DNA of 64,000 nucleotides from Bacillota bacterium (GTDB lineage: Bacteria > Bacillota > Desulfotomaculia > Desulfotomaculales > Desulfallaceae), in NCBI GenBank assembly GCA_023439185.1, contig JAEXOR010000003.1, positions 62,001 through 126,000 on the forward strand, written 5' to 3'. Below, piece by piece: positions 24,838 through 33,597 of this stretch. Position numbers and translations under genes: made by a program. Position 1 is the stretch's first letter; every line of letters begins with the position of its first letter. The notes beneath the pieces were generated by a model that was not told where the DNA came from, did not search any database, and worked only from the letters and a program-made list of their open reading frames with translations.

Positions 24838-25656
24838 CTATATAACATCTTTAAATTTTTTATATCTGACTTCTAACCTGTCTTTGTCAGGCCAGAGTTT
24901 CTTGTTTTTCGGCAGAATTATTTTTTGGTTATGTAGTTGCTGAATACCGTGTCTTAGCATTGGACCATCTTTTTCTAATAGTATATCTTCACGCACCATT
25001 ATCTTGTAGTCAGGGGTGATGCCGATAATATTGCTGTCAAAGGTAGCGTGATGAATTTTGCATAATGACAAACCGTTGTTAACAATTGGTTCGCCTAATT
25101 CATCTGAATCAGGAATTATGTGAGCAGCGTCTAAAAGTTGAGTATGTTTAAGCGCACAAAATGCGCATTGACTTGCATAAGCCTCTAAAACTCTTTCCCG
25201 GAATGATTTCTGATGTAGCCTTTGCCGTATTGTTGACGTAATATAGTTTCTTTTAAAATATGTACTGTCGTCTTCTAAATGATACACGTTGTTTTGCACT
25301 TCATTGTTAAACAATAATTTGGCTGATTTTGGATCGTCAGCAGCTACAATAAATGATAATGTTACTGGGTCATCACGAATAATAAATACCGGCCATACTG
25401 CAAGGTATTTGCCCTTCACTACGCCATGGAAATATATAAGAGGGACCTGTCTTTTCATTGCTTCACGCAAACCGACATTATCCCGATGATTTGGCTCTAT
25501 GCCTCTATAACGGTAAACAAGAAATCCGTCCTTATTAAAAGAATCATTATAAGGACCACCAGCAACTGTGGTTATGGATAACGGTATTAGTTCGAAGGCT
25601 TTGGGTTTCCATATTCCCTGAGGGCCAACTAAAGTGATAAATTGGCCATTGTACAT
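24838..25656 (-). CDS. McrA-like HNH endonuclease, possibly N-terminally shortened
   Basis: The C-terminal domain has the HNH-2 core: CAFCALKHTQLLDAAHIIPD, then NGLSLCKIHHATFDSNIIGI, ending KLWPDKDRLEVRYKKF. The N-terminal part (GQFITLVGPQGIWKPKAFEL, VPLIYFHGVVKGKYLAVWPVF) matches the recognition half of this restriction-like family. Upstream of ATG 25656 the frame remains open and family-like (WKNKAILEQGF) to a TAA near 25695, so the true start may be a non-ATG codon such as ATT behind AAAGGA. A modification-dependent (type IV) restriction role is plausible but unproven. Confidence 0.75.
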   Translation of the reverse strand: MYNGQFITLVGPQGIWKPKAFELIPLSITTVAGGPYNDSFNKDGFLVYRYRGIEPNHRDNVGLREAMKRQVPLIYFHGVVKGKYLAVWPVFIIRDDPVTLSFIVAADDPKSAKLLFNNEVQNNVYHLEDDSTYFKRNYITSTIRQRLHQKSFRERVLEAYASQCAFCALKHTQLLDAAHIIPDSDELGEPIVNNGLSLCKIHHATFDSNIIGITPDYKIMVREDILLEKDGPMLRHGIQQLHNQKIILPKNKKLWPDKDRLEVRYKKFKDVI

Positions 25657-25838
25657 AAAACCTTGTTCAAGAATGGCTTTGTTCTTCCATATATTAATTT
25701 TCCTTTATCCTTTACATCGCTTAAACCAATGCTTCTAATTGGACGACAGTGTTAACCAGATTCTCCACCAACTATAATCAAATCAGATTAAATCACTTAA
25801 ATCGGTTAGCAAAGGTTATGCAGAGTTGGATTTTACTT

Positions 25839-25877
25839 TAATTTCTATAATGAAGCTGAAATTTCCTGTTTATGAAA
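25839..25877 (+). repeat. Left 39-bp imperfect direct repeat of the accessory island
   Basis: Begins TAATTTCT, ends AATTTCCTGTTTATGAAA. It matches 35309-35347 at 33 of 39 positions, all six differences being transitions. The surrounding 25657-25987 is AT-rich and holds no gene. Confidence 0.65.
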
Positions 25878-25987
25878 GTCTTTTAATTAGTTTCAATATT
25901 TTAATGGTTATCAATAAAAAATCAATAATTACGTTTATTCAATCAATGATTTTGTTTATAATAATAGTAATAAAAGGGGTGAGTGGT

Positions 25988-26200
25988 GTGGCGGTTTCTG
26001 AACAGCTTAAAATTTTATGTGTCAAGTTAGGGATAAGTGTATCCGAACTTGGACGGCTATCCGGGAAAAGTCCGCAGGCTTTTAGCCAGAAAATGAAGCG
26101 GGAGAGTTTCACGGTTGATGAATTAAAACATATCGCGGAAGCGTCAGGCTGCAAATTGAGTAATCTTGTCCATTTTGAGCCACCTGTCCGGCCAAAGTGA
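25988..26200 (+). pseudogene. Small helix-turn-helix regulator truncated by the IS21 element
   Basis: From GTG 25988 (GGGG ribosome-binding site nine bases upstream) the product reads VAVSEQLKILCVKLGISVSE, LGRLSGKSPQAFSQKMKRES and on to LKHIAEASGCKLSNLVHF. It then enters the IS left end, which contributes EPPVRPK and the stop. It belongs to the same family as the prophage repressor at 35600-35809 (SPQxFxQKxKRxxFT). A TATAAT box lies about 25 bases upstream. The C-terminal few residues of the original protein are lost; function may be retained. Confidence 0.7.
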
Positions 26201-26323
26201 GCCACTCTTCCGTTTTTGAGTGAGCCACCATTCCGGACCAAGTGAGCCATTATTATATAGTCCCTTTATAATGTATCCATGCATCATTACCTGATGTAAA
26301 TACATGTAAAGGGGGTCATCATA

Positions 26324-27862
26324 ATGACCGATTATCGTGAAATCCTAAGGCTAAAAAGCCTGGGATTCAGCGAGCGGAACATTGCGCTTAGCTGCCCTTG
26401 TTCCAGGAACACTGTATCAAAGGCCCTAAAGAGGGCCAAAGAGTTGGATATTTCGTGGCCAATATCCAACAACCAAACTAATGCTGTGTTAGAGGGCATT
26501 CTCTTCCCAAAGGATAGCAAGGGCATAAACAGTAAGAAGATGCCTGATCTTGCCTACATCCATAAAGAGCTGCTCAAAAACGGGGTCAGCAAAAAGCTCT
26601 TATGGACCGAATACATGGAGGATTGCCGCCTAAACGGTGAGGAACCACTCATGTATTCCCAATTCTGCTATTACATCCAGCAGGATGAGCAGAAACGCCG
26701 GGCAACCATGCACATTAAACGTAAACCAGGCGAACAGGTTGAAGTAGATTGGGCGGGCGACCCTGCACACATTACTGATCCTGATACTGGTGAAATCATT
26801 AATGCCTATCTGTTTGTCGGGGTTATGACCTATAGCCAGTATGCTTATGTCGAAGCCTTCGTTAATGAAAAACAGCGGGCCTGGATAACTGCCCATGTTC
26901 ACATGTATGAATACTTTGGCGGCGCAGCTAAAATTCTTGTATCTGACAACTGCAAGACGGCCGTGATTCATAACGGGGGCTGGTACAACCAGCAGTTAAA
27001 TGCCGTTTACCGAGAGATGGCGGAACACTATGGTACTGCCATTATCCCCGCCAGGGTCAGAAAACCAAAAGACAAACCCAGTGCAGAAGGTTCTGTGGGA
27101 AATATATCCACCTGGATTACCGCCGCTTTGCGAAACGAACAATTCTTTTCATTAGCTGAATTAAACCATGCTATCCGGGAGAAACTGGGGGCCTTTAATG
27201 CCCGGCTTTTCCAAAAGAAAGAGGGTAGTCGGCTAGGTCTCTTCCGCGACGAAGAATTGCCATTATTGGCACCATTACCTGCTACCCCTTATGAACTGGC
27301 AGAATGGAAACAAGCCACCGTTCAGTTCAATTATCACATATCCGTTGAAGGAATGCTATACTCCGTGCCTTACGAATACATAAAACGTAAGGTTGATGTG
27401 CGGGTAACAGATAAAACAATTGAAATTTTCTATAACCATAACCGCATTGCCTCTCATCGCCGTCTCAGCGGACGCAAAGGGCAGTACAGCACCATAGTAG
27501 AACACATGCCGGAAGACCACCAGAAATACCTGGAATGGAACGGCAACCGTTTCCGCAAATGGGCTGAGCGGATTGGAAGCAATACGTATCAGGTGGTAGA
27601 TGCAATACTTACCTCCAAGCGTGTGGAACAGCAGACCTACAAAAGCTGTATAGGGCTTTTAAAGCTGGCTGACAAATATTCAGCTGAGCGTCTGGAAGCC
27701 GCCTGTAATAAGGCACTTTCTTACACAGCTACTCCCAGTTATAAGAGTATCAAAAACATACTTACAACTGGGCAGGACAAGCCGCAAGGTGAACCGGGCA
27801 AACCGGAATCCACACCCAATAACTACGGCATTACCAGAGGTGCCGGCTATTACGGGAGGTAA
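26324..27862 (+). CDS. istA: IS21-family transposase IstA
   Basis: 512 residues. N-terminal helix-turn-helix (LKSLGFSERNIALSCPCSRN, TVSKALKRAK) binds the IS ends; the DDE/RNaseH core shows QVEVDWAGD (first Asp), ILVSDNCKTAV (second Asp) and KPKDKPSAEGSVG (Glu). A C-terminal beta-barrel region follows. All catalytic residues are present and the frame is open, so it looks active. AAAGGGGG ribosome-binding site upstream. Confidence 0.95.
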   Translation: MTDYREILRLKSLGFSERNIALSCPCSRNTVSKALKRAKELDISWPISNNQTNAVLEGILFPKDSKGINSKKMPDLAYIHKELLKNGVSKKLLWTEYMEDCRLNGEEPLMYSQFCYYIQQDEQKRRATMHIKRKPGEQVEVDWAGDPAHITDPDTGEIINAYLFVGVMTYSQYAYVEAFVNEKQRAWITAHVHMYEYFGGAAKILVSDNCKTAVIHNGGWYNQQLNAVYREMAEHYGTAIIPARVRKPKDKPSAEGSVGNISTWITAALRNEQFFSLAELNHAIREKLGAFNARLFQKKEGSRLGLFRDEELPLLAPLPATPYELAEWKQATVQFNYHISVEGMLYSVPYEYIKRKVDVRVTDKTIEIFYNHNRIASHRRLSGRKGQYSTIVEHMPEDHQKYLEWNGNRFRKWAERIGSNTYQVVDAILTSKRVEQQTYKSCIGLLKLADKYSAERLEAACNKALSYTATPSYKSIKNILTTGQDKPQGEPGKPESTPNNYGITRGAGYYGR

Positions 27863-27868
27863 ACATCT

Positions 27869-28645
27869 ATGACAAACCAAAGCACGATTGATAAATTAAT
27901 TGAAATGCGCCTGACCGCCATGTCAAATTCATTCCGCCACCAGCTGACTGATAGTAAAATAAAAGAAGTACCTTTTGAGGATCGCTTCGGCATGCTGGTA
28001 GACATTGAGTACAGCAGCCGAAAAAATAACCGATTGAAAAGACTGATCCGGAATGCTGAATTTGACCAGCCGGATGCCAGTGTCATGGACATTAATTACA
28101 CATCCGGACGCAAGTTGAACAAACAGCTTATTACAAGACTGGCAACCTGTGAATATATCACGGAATATCGTAATATTTTCATTACCGGCGCCACTGGGAG
28201 TGGGAAAACCTATTTGGCTTGTGCCTTTGGCATGGAAGCCTGTAAACAATATTACACTACAAAATACGTAAGACTCCCTGACCTTCTGATTGACCTGGAA
28301 ATGGCAAGGAATGATGGCACCTACAAAAAGATTATGGCTAAGTATGCTAATCCCTTACTGCTTATAGTAGATGAGTGGTTATTGCTAAAACCAAATGAAA
28401 ATGAGTGCAAGGACATTTTCGAACTACTGCATCGTCGCAGAAAGAAATCCTCTACACTTTTCTGTTCCCAATACAGAGCAGACGGTTGGTACGAACAGCT
28501 TGGCGGTAATGATGGACCATTGGCTGATGCCATACTGGACCGCATCGTTCATGATGCATATAAAATCAACATCGAAAGCCTTGATCCATCCAAGGACATT
28601 TCAATGCGTGAGGTATACGGTTTGGATAAACTACTTAGTGAATAA
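27869..28645 (+). CDS. istB: IS21-family helper ATPase IstB
   Basis: AAA+ ATPase of 258 residues that works with IstA in target choice. Walker A GATGSGKTYLACAFG, Walker B LLLIVDEWLLLK, and the family N-terminus (TIDKLIEMRLTAMSNSFRHQ). Glu in the IstB Walker B (usually DELG) is present as DEW. Full length. Confidence 0.95.
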   Translation: MTNQSTIDKLIEMRLTAMSNSFRHQLTDSKIKEVPFEDRFGMLVDIEYSSRKNNRLKRLIRNAEFDQPDASVMDINYTSGRKLNKQLITRLATCEYITEYRNIFITGATGSGKTYLACAFGMEACKQYYTTKYVRLPDLLIDLEMARNDGTYKKIMAKYANPLLLIVDEWLLLKPNENECKDIFELLHRRRKKSSTLFCSQYRADGWYEQLGGNDGPLADAILDRIVHDAYKINIESLDPSKDISMREVYGLDKLLSE

Positions 28646-28805
28646 CTAAATACTAAAGGGTGCTGGCTTAACGGTTCCGGACAGGTGGCTCACGCCACAC
28701 CGGAACTGCGGCTCCGCCGCACAAGAATATTCACAAATATGAGGGTTCCTTTATCACGCCGTCCGGCGAGAGAGTTACATACTAATCAGAGAGAGGTTTC
28801 TGAGA

Positions 28806-29556
28806 ATGACGATATATGAAAAAATCGACCACTACAAAGCGACGATTGATGAACAGCGTCCTTTTGAGGGCCACCTACTCAATGAAATAAAGGGCTACTA
28901 CCGTATTGGTCTCACTTGGTCTAGTAATGCTCTGGAAGGAAATTCCCTCACCATTAGCGAAACAAAAGTCCTGCTGGAGGATGGACTGACTGTTGGCGGT
29001 AAACCGCTTAAAGATACATTTGAGGCACTGGGGCATGCGCAGGCGTATGATTTTATGTTTACGCTGCTGGGTAGCCGTAGTATTACCGAGACTGATGCTC
29101 TAACAATGCACCGGATGTTTTATACAGGAATAAATGATAAAGAAGCCGGCTACTATCGAAATCGCCCTGTTTTCGTAACCGGTTCCAAATACCAAGTGTG
29201 TGAAGCAAAGCAGATCAGGCAGGAGATGGCGAAACTATTTCAATGGGTTGCGGAGAAGCGGGATAAATACCACCCTGTAGAGTTCGCAACTCAGTTACAT
29301 AAACGGTTTGTATTTATTCATCCCTTTATTGACGGCAACGGGCGAATTTCTAGGCTGTTGATGAACACAGCTCTCATTCAGGACAGTTATATGCTGGCTG
29401 TGACACCCGCCGGTTTTGCGCCAGGAGTATAACAGCCTGCTGGAGCGAGCCCACAAAGATGACCGGCCGTTCTGTGACTTTATTGCTGAGCGGGTATACG
29501 AAACGCAGAAGGAGATCATGCGCCTGCTGCACATCCCATTCCCGAAGCCGGTATAA
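28806..29556 (+). pseudogene. Fic-family protein gene with a +1 frameshift near its 3' end
   Basis: Class II Fic architecture: N-terminal inhibitory motif SNALEG (Ser40-Gly45) and the catalytic loop HPFIDGNGR (172-180), which AMPylates target proteins. The frame stops at 29432 after AVTPAGFAPGV, but the expected ending (PPVLRQEYNSLLERAHKDDR through LLHIPFPKPV) continues in the next frame to TAA 29554-29556. One extra C in the CCC at about 29404-29406 explains it. The core fold is intact, so activity of the truncated product is possible; a sequencing error is also possible. Confidence 0.85.
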
Positions 29557-29608
29557 AAGGCATGTCTAATCATCCCACTTGACTACTTGAGCTATTTTAT
29601 AACGTGTT

Positions 29609-31918
29609 TTAGGTGTTTTTCATAGCAAACTCAAATGGTAAGTTATTATTAAATGCCTTAATTACTTCATCTGGCAAATCTGCAACAGGTAACATCTTTA
29701 GTTCTCCAGGTTCAAGTTTTTGAAGCCCACCTGAATAAACACGAGTTTGTTGTCCAAATATCTTTGCTGAGTTATTTAGAGAAGATAGAATTGTTTCATA
29801 TAGAAAGCTATTTTTATCTATTAGGTTCATAAGCCACTTTTTGGGGTATAACAGCAGGTACGTATTCAATGCCGTGGCCTCAGATTTATTCAATATAAAA
29901 TAAAGCGGAGGAAGCTCTTTTTTGTTTCTTCCCATATATGTCAATAGAAATGGGGGAGGGTCTCTCCTTTCCTGTTTGTACCATGGATGTCTCCCTTTAA
30001 CTAAAGTTCGTTCAGTAATGGACTTTCCATCTTTCCCTTTCTTTTTTGCTATTTGGAGATAATCAAAAAAATTTGGGTATTCTGTCCTTATTGTATTTTC
30101 ATCTAGATCGCAGTCAATAAGAACTAGCTGTGGTTCAACATCCGGATAACCGTCATCTTTGGATTTAACAATCATAGAGTTTAAATACCTGGCCTTGGGC
30201 AGCAAAGGCTTCAATGCAAAATCCGGAATTCCGCGCTTTTTTGCATCACTTCGTTTCATAATAAAAAATGAGTTGGCACCCGTTGCTAGACCCCTTTTGA
30301 TATCAAAAAGGTCTTCAAATTTAATACCACTTGGGTTGTAATTGACTATGTTTTGTTTTTTCTTGTCATTATATATTACTTTTCTCCAGTTCCCAGATGC
30401 TTCTTGAAGGGTTTTTTTGCTTATCGCAGTATTAAATAATGGTTTAATTGCTGAATCCCCATATGATACTGCGATTTGAATGGGTTCTTCCTGAATTTGC
30501 TTTCTAAAAGCAACAATAGTCGTTGAAATGAAGGTATTATCAAATTGTATTTTCTTATCGTCGTAAACATGTAGTTTTATTAGTTGTACATTATTTAATA
30601 GATATTGTCGAATAGCCTCTCCATATCTTGACTGGAGGAAGATACTTGGAAGTAGCCAAACGGCCACGCCATCTTGGCTTAACCATTTATCCATTATTAA
30701 TAAATGATAAACATAAAGTCCGGCATCCCCCCTAATACAAATGCCAGTTTGTTCTTTTGCTAGATTATAGGCCTGCAATCTGTAATCCTTGGGAATATTC
30801 TCATGTCGATTGTAAGGTGGGTTTACAACCATCAAATTTCTTGGTAATCCTAGATTAATATCAGGCGAAATAGCATCTCCATATATTACGGTTAATCCGT
30901 GTTTTTCGCAGCGAATAAAAGCTTCTTTTGCCATTTCTTCATCTATATCTATTCCTATAGCAGAATTGAACATATATTTTTTGTTTTCTTTTACATTGAC
31001 ATCATCAACTAAATGCCTGATAGCAAAAAATAGCGCTCCTGTTCCAATTGCTGAATCGCCAAAATCTATTTTTCGGGAGTCATTCCCAAATGCTTCAAGA
31101 GCGCATATAGCCATCTCTCTGGCATATTCAGGCGGAGTTACATATATTGCATCTTGCACAGGCTTTTCTACATACGGTGCTTTCTCCGGATTGAGTAAAT
31201 CAAAACTTAGTTGATTATCTTTATATGTTATATTATTTTTGCTTGCATCTATATAGTTCGCATAACTACCTATTGAATTCTTGTCTTTTTCGAAAAAACG
31301 CGATTCAAGTTTTATTACTTTTTCTGGATTCGCAGCAATATAATCATAAAGGCTATTAAGAACCTTTATAATTAAGTTCAATTTGAAGTCGCAATTTATG
31401 CTGTTTTTATAAAACTCATCAAAGCTACTTCCAATTATTTCATAAAAAAACGATCTTACATTTTGCATGAAATCTTTGTTTTTCTTCGAGCCTATTTTTT
31501 TTTCATCAAGACCACGCGGCTTTTCAAATGGCAGTCGAAAACGCCAGTTCCTCTTGCAAAGAAGCGCATATAATTCCTTGGCATAATAAATATTATTTCC
31601 TTCATAAAGAGTAATATGAAGTCTACTAAAAGGATAATCTGGCTTATATTTAATTTCTTCTAATTCATCAGACTCACATTTGATATATACAACATAAGGC
31701 GGTTCATTTTCTTCAATATTATATGTACCAGGTTCAACTATGTCTAAATGATTTATTATAGTATCTCTTGTATAGTCAAGTTTGCTATTTTGTTTATTAA
31801 AAGTCCTTATTGTAATATGTGGCAATGAGTTGCTATCGGGATTACTAATAAACCTAATCAGCGTTAGGCATTTTTCGACATAACTATTATTATCTAAAAC
31901 AAGCGCAAAATAGTTCAT
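29609..31918 (-). CDS. 2H phosphoesterase domain fused to an N6-adenine DNA methyltransferase
   Basis: 769 residues in two parts. Residues 1-130 contain two H-x-T motifs, HITI (His34, Thr36) and HITL (His101, Thr103), the hallmark of 2H (LigT/CPDase) phosphoesterases, which cut cyclic or 2'-5' phosphodiesters. From about 255 a class I methyltransferase begins: DSAIGTG as the SAM loop (288-294) and the adenine-specific NPPY at 366-369, then a TaqI/Eco57I-like specificity region to the end. No nuclease motif is obvious. Last gene of the cassette, 12 bases after the nucleotidyltransferase gene; markedly AT-rich. The 2H assignment is from motif spacing only. Confidence 0.75.
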   Translation of the reverse strand: MNYFALVLDNNSYVEKCLTLIRFISNPDSNSLPHITIRTFNKQNSKLDYTRDTIINHLDIVEPGTYNIEENEPPYVVYIKCESDELEEIKYKPDYPFSRLHITLYEGNNIYYAKELYALLCKRNWRFRLPFEKPRGLDEKKIGSKKNKDFMQNVRSFFYEIIGSSFDEFYKNSINCDFKLNLIIKVLNSLYDYIAANPEKVIKLESRFFEKDKNSIGSYANYIDASKNNITYKDNQLSFDLLNPEKAPYVEKPVQDAIYVTPPEYAREMAICALEAFGNDSRKIDFGDSAIGTGALFFAIRHLVDDVNVKENKKYMFNSAIGIDIDEEMAKEAFIRCEKHGLTVIYGDAISPDINLGLPRNLMVVNPPYNRHENIPKDYRLQAYNLAKEQTGICIRGDAGLYVYHLLIMDKWLSQDGVAVWLLPSIFLQSRYGEAIRQYLLNNVQLIKLHVYDDKKIQFDNTFISTTIVAFRKQIQEEPIQIAVSYGDSAIKPLFNTAISKKTLQEASGNWRKVIYNDKKKQNIVNYNPSGIKFEDLFDIKRGLATGANSFFIMKRSDAKKRGIPDFALKPLLPKARYLNSMIVKSKDDGYPDVEPQLVLIDCDLDENTIRTEYPNFFDYLQIAKKKGKDGKSITERTLVKGRHPWYKQERRDPPPFLLTYMGRNKKELPPLYFILNKSEATALNTYLLLYPKKWLMNLIDKNSFLYETILSSLNNSAKIFGQQTRVYSGGLQKLEPGELKMLPVADLPDEVIKAFNNNLPFEFAMKNT

Positions 31919-31930
31919 ATTAACACCACT

Positions 31931-32899
31931 TTAGTAAACATCCGCTTTATCTCGCAGGGAAGGATTATTTTCAGATAGTACTCTCATTAATTCGTGAACA
32001 ACAAGTTTATGAAAGCGATTTGCCTTTTCTTTTGCAATCGTTTTATTCTGTATTGAGCTCCACCAATTTGGGTTTTCACTTTTCAAAGACAAAAACCATT
32101 CATATTCTTCTTCAATGTTCGCAACTACCTCGGTTATCTCGTTCATTTCAGAAGAAATCCTATGAAGCCTTTCAAATGGAGTGATTTGTATACAATTTCT
32201 AACATAATCTGGAGTTACATTTTTTTTGTATAAGCATGCAAGCATAGAAAAACAGGTAATGAGTCTTGCATATTTAAGTTTTAGACGTTTCCAATTTTTT
32301 TTGTTTGCATCATCATTATCGTCCCGCCTATATTCATAATTTAAAGTCAAAGTATACCAATATCTCATTATATCATTCATTAAAAAAAGAGGATAAAATT
32401 CACCACTATGTTCTTCGTAGTCGGTAAAGTACTTATGGACGATGGCTTTGATAAGATCGTTGTATGCATTTTGATTGTAAATTGGTTTGCTTTCTAATAT
32501 TAAAAGCATTCTTGCAGTGAAACTGTTATTGAAGTCTTCCTTTTGACTACCTATATCTAGGAGATTTTTTTTAGGAATGAAATCCCAGTAACCTCCCTGT
32601 TTACTTGGTTCTTGGTACCCAAGTTCTTTATTAATTTTATATAAATCAGAAAAAAATATGTATTTATTCAAATTAGAATAAATTTTACTTTTTTCTGATT
32701 CTTCATTATTTATAGCAATAAAAAAAAGATCTAAATCAGTTTTTTGAATCATTTCTAGTCTGCCCAATGAACCACAAGCATAAACACATATATTCTCATT
32801 TAATAAATTGTCTTTTAGATATGTGCTTTCCATCTTGGCTCGAAGCAACTCCAAATTATGCTGAGACTCAATTTTAGTTATTCTCATAATATTGCTCAT
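31931..32899 (-). CDS. DUF294/GlnD-like nucleotidyltransferase of the defence cassette
   Basis: 322 residues. The nucleotidyltransferase signature is CGSLGRLEMIQKTDLDLFF: Gly43-Ser44 followed by Asp55 and Asp57 as metal ligands. The rest is helical, and resembles the PII-uridylyltransferase (GlnD) N-terminal fold and DUF294-type domains more than CBASS cyclases, but the catalytic pattern is complete. It could make a nucleotide second messenger or modify a macromolecule. It lies 24 bases after the SLATT gene and 12 before the methyltransferase fusion, so all three should share one transcript. Confidence 0.7.
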   Translation of the reverse strand: MSNIMRITKIESQHNLELLRAKMESTYLKDNLLNENICVYACGSLGRLEMIQKTDLDLFFIAINNEESEKSKIYSNLNKYIFFSDLYKINKELGYQEPSKQGGYWDFIPKKNLLDIGSQKEDFNNSFTARMLLILESKPIYNQNAYNDLIKAIVHKYFTDYEEHSGEFYPLFLMNDIMRYWYTLTLNYEYRRDDNDDANKKNWKRLKLKYARLITCFSMLACLYKKNVTPDYVRNCIQITPFERLHRISSEMNEITEVVANIEEEYEWFLSLKSENPNWWSSIQNKTIAKEKANRFHKLVVHELMRVLSENNPSLRDKADVY

Positions 32900-32923
32900 A
32901 GCTTACTTCCCCACCTAACTTTA

Positions 32924-33469
32924 TTATAACTTCTTTATTGCTTTTTCCCAATAACAAATATTCCCATATTGTATATTATCTAGTTCTTTTCGATAAAGTT
33001 CAATCCTAGTGTCTTCAAGTCTTCCAGCCTCAGCATCAAAAACAAAATTATCTCTAAGAATATTCAACTTGATATGTATCGCAATATTTCTCATCCAGTA
33101 CTCTTCAAAATTAAAATATGATGAAAGAGCAGTTATAAATGTTATTAAGGAACTAAGTATTAGCCCAATAAAAACTTGCATATTAATTTCAATTACAGTT
33201 TTCAGTCCTAGAACGATTGTGCTTATCATAGCTAAAGATAAAATTAATATTTTTAGAACCCTGACGATCCTACGATATTTTTTATCTTGTTGACTAAAAT
33301 AGTTATGATATTTATTTATGAGATCAAATATGTATTTCCCTTCATTTTTCAAGTTCAGATAGCATTGTTCTTTTTCCCATTTAGCCACTAATTCAAAACC
33401 TCCTGCGATAGTAGCAAATACTTCTTGGTTTTTGTGTGCCACCTTTGGATGATAGATTTCTAACGTCAT
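32924..33469 (-). CDS. SLATT-type two-TM membrane effector
   Basis: 181 residues. Two adjacent transmembrane helices (ILKILILSLAMISTIVLGL at about 73-91 and MQVFIGLILSSLITFITALS at about 97-116) are followed by a charged helical tail (NFEEYWMRNIAIHIKLNILR, then EAGRLEDTRIELYRKELDNI). This layout matches SLATT domains, predicted pore-forming effectors associated with nucleotide-producing enzymes. It sits just upstream of a nucleotidyltransferase gene. The 128 bases before it contain no gene. Confidence 0.75.
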   Translation of the reverse strand: MTLEIYHPKVAHKNQEVFATIAGGFELVAKWEKEQCYLNLKNEGKYIFDLINKYHNYFSQQDKKYRRIVRVLKILILSLAMISTIVLGLKTVIEINMQVFIGLILSSLITFITALSSYFNFEEYWMRNIAIHIKLNILRDNFVFDAEAGRLEDTRIELYRKELDNIQYGNICYWEKAIKKL

Positions 33470-33597
33470 CTTTTGGGGCCTCTTGTTTTAATGCATTACA
33501 GCCTTTCCCCTTGGGATAAAACGCTATCACTGGATAAGGGTATATGTTGGGCTTAATCTAATAATGTATGGAAACTAAATCGCACCTAGAATCTGAG

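Larger units (their letters stand above)
26176..28692 (+). mobile_element. IS21-family insertion sequence
   Basis: Ends TGAGCCACCTGTCCGG (26176-26191) and CCGGACAGGTGGCTCA (28677-28692) are perfect inverted repeats. Further subterminal copies of GTGAGCCAC/GAGTGAGCCACC with TCCGG blocks follow the left end, as usual for IS21 multiple transposase-binding sites. It encodes istA and istB in order, seven bases apart. No clear target duplication is seen (flanks CATTT and CGCCA), so one flank may have been lost. Confidence 0.9.

Noticed and set aside
26171..28697. Target-site duplication of the IS21 element
   Set aside because: Flanks CATTT and CGCCA do not match.
29609..31918. Calling the methyltransferase fusion a type IIG restriction enzyme
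   Set aside because: No PD-(D/E)XK motif was found; the N-terminal motifs fit a 2H phosphoesterase better.
31931..32899. Calling the nucleotidyltransferase a CBASS cyclase
   Set aside because: The signature is closer to GlnD/DUF294-like enzymes than to CD-NTases, and no cap or sensor gene of known CBASS types accompanies it.
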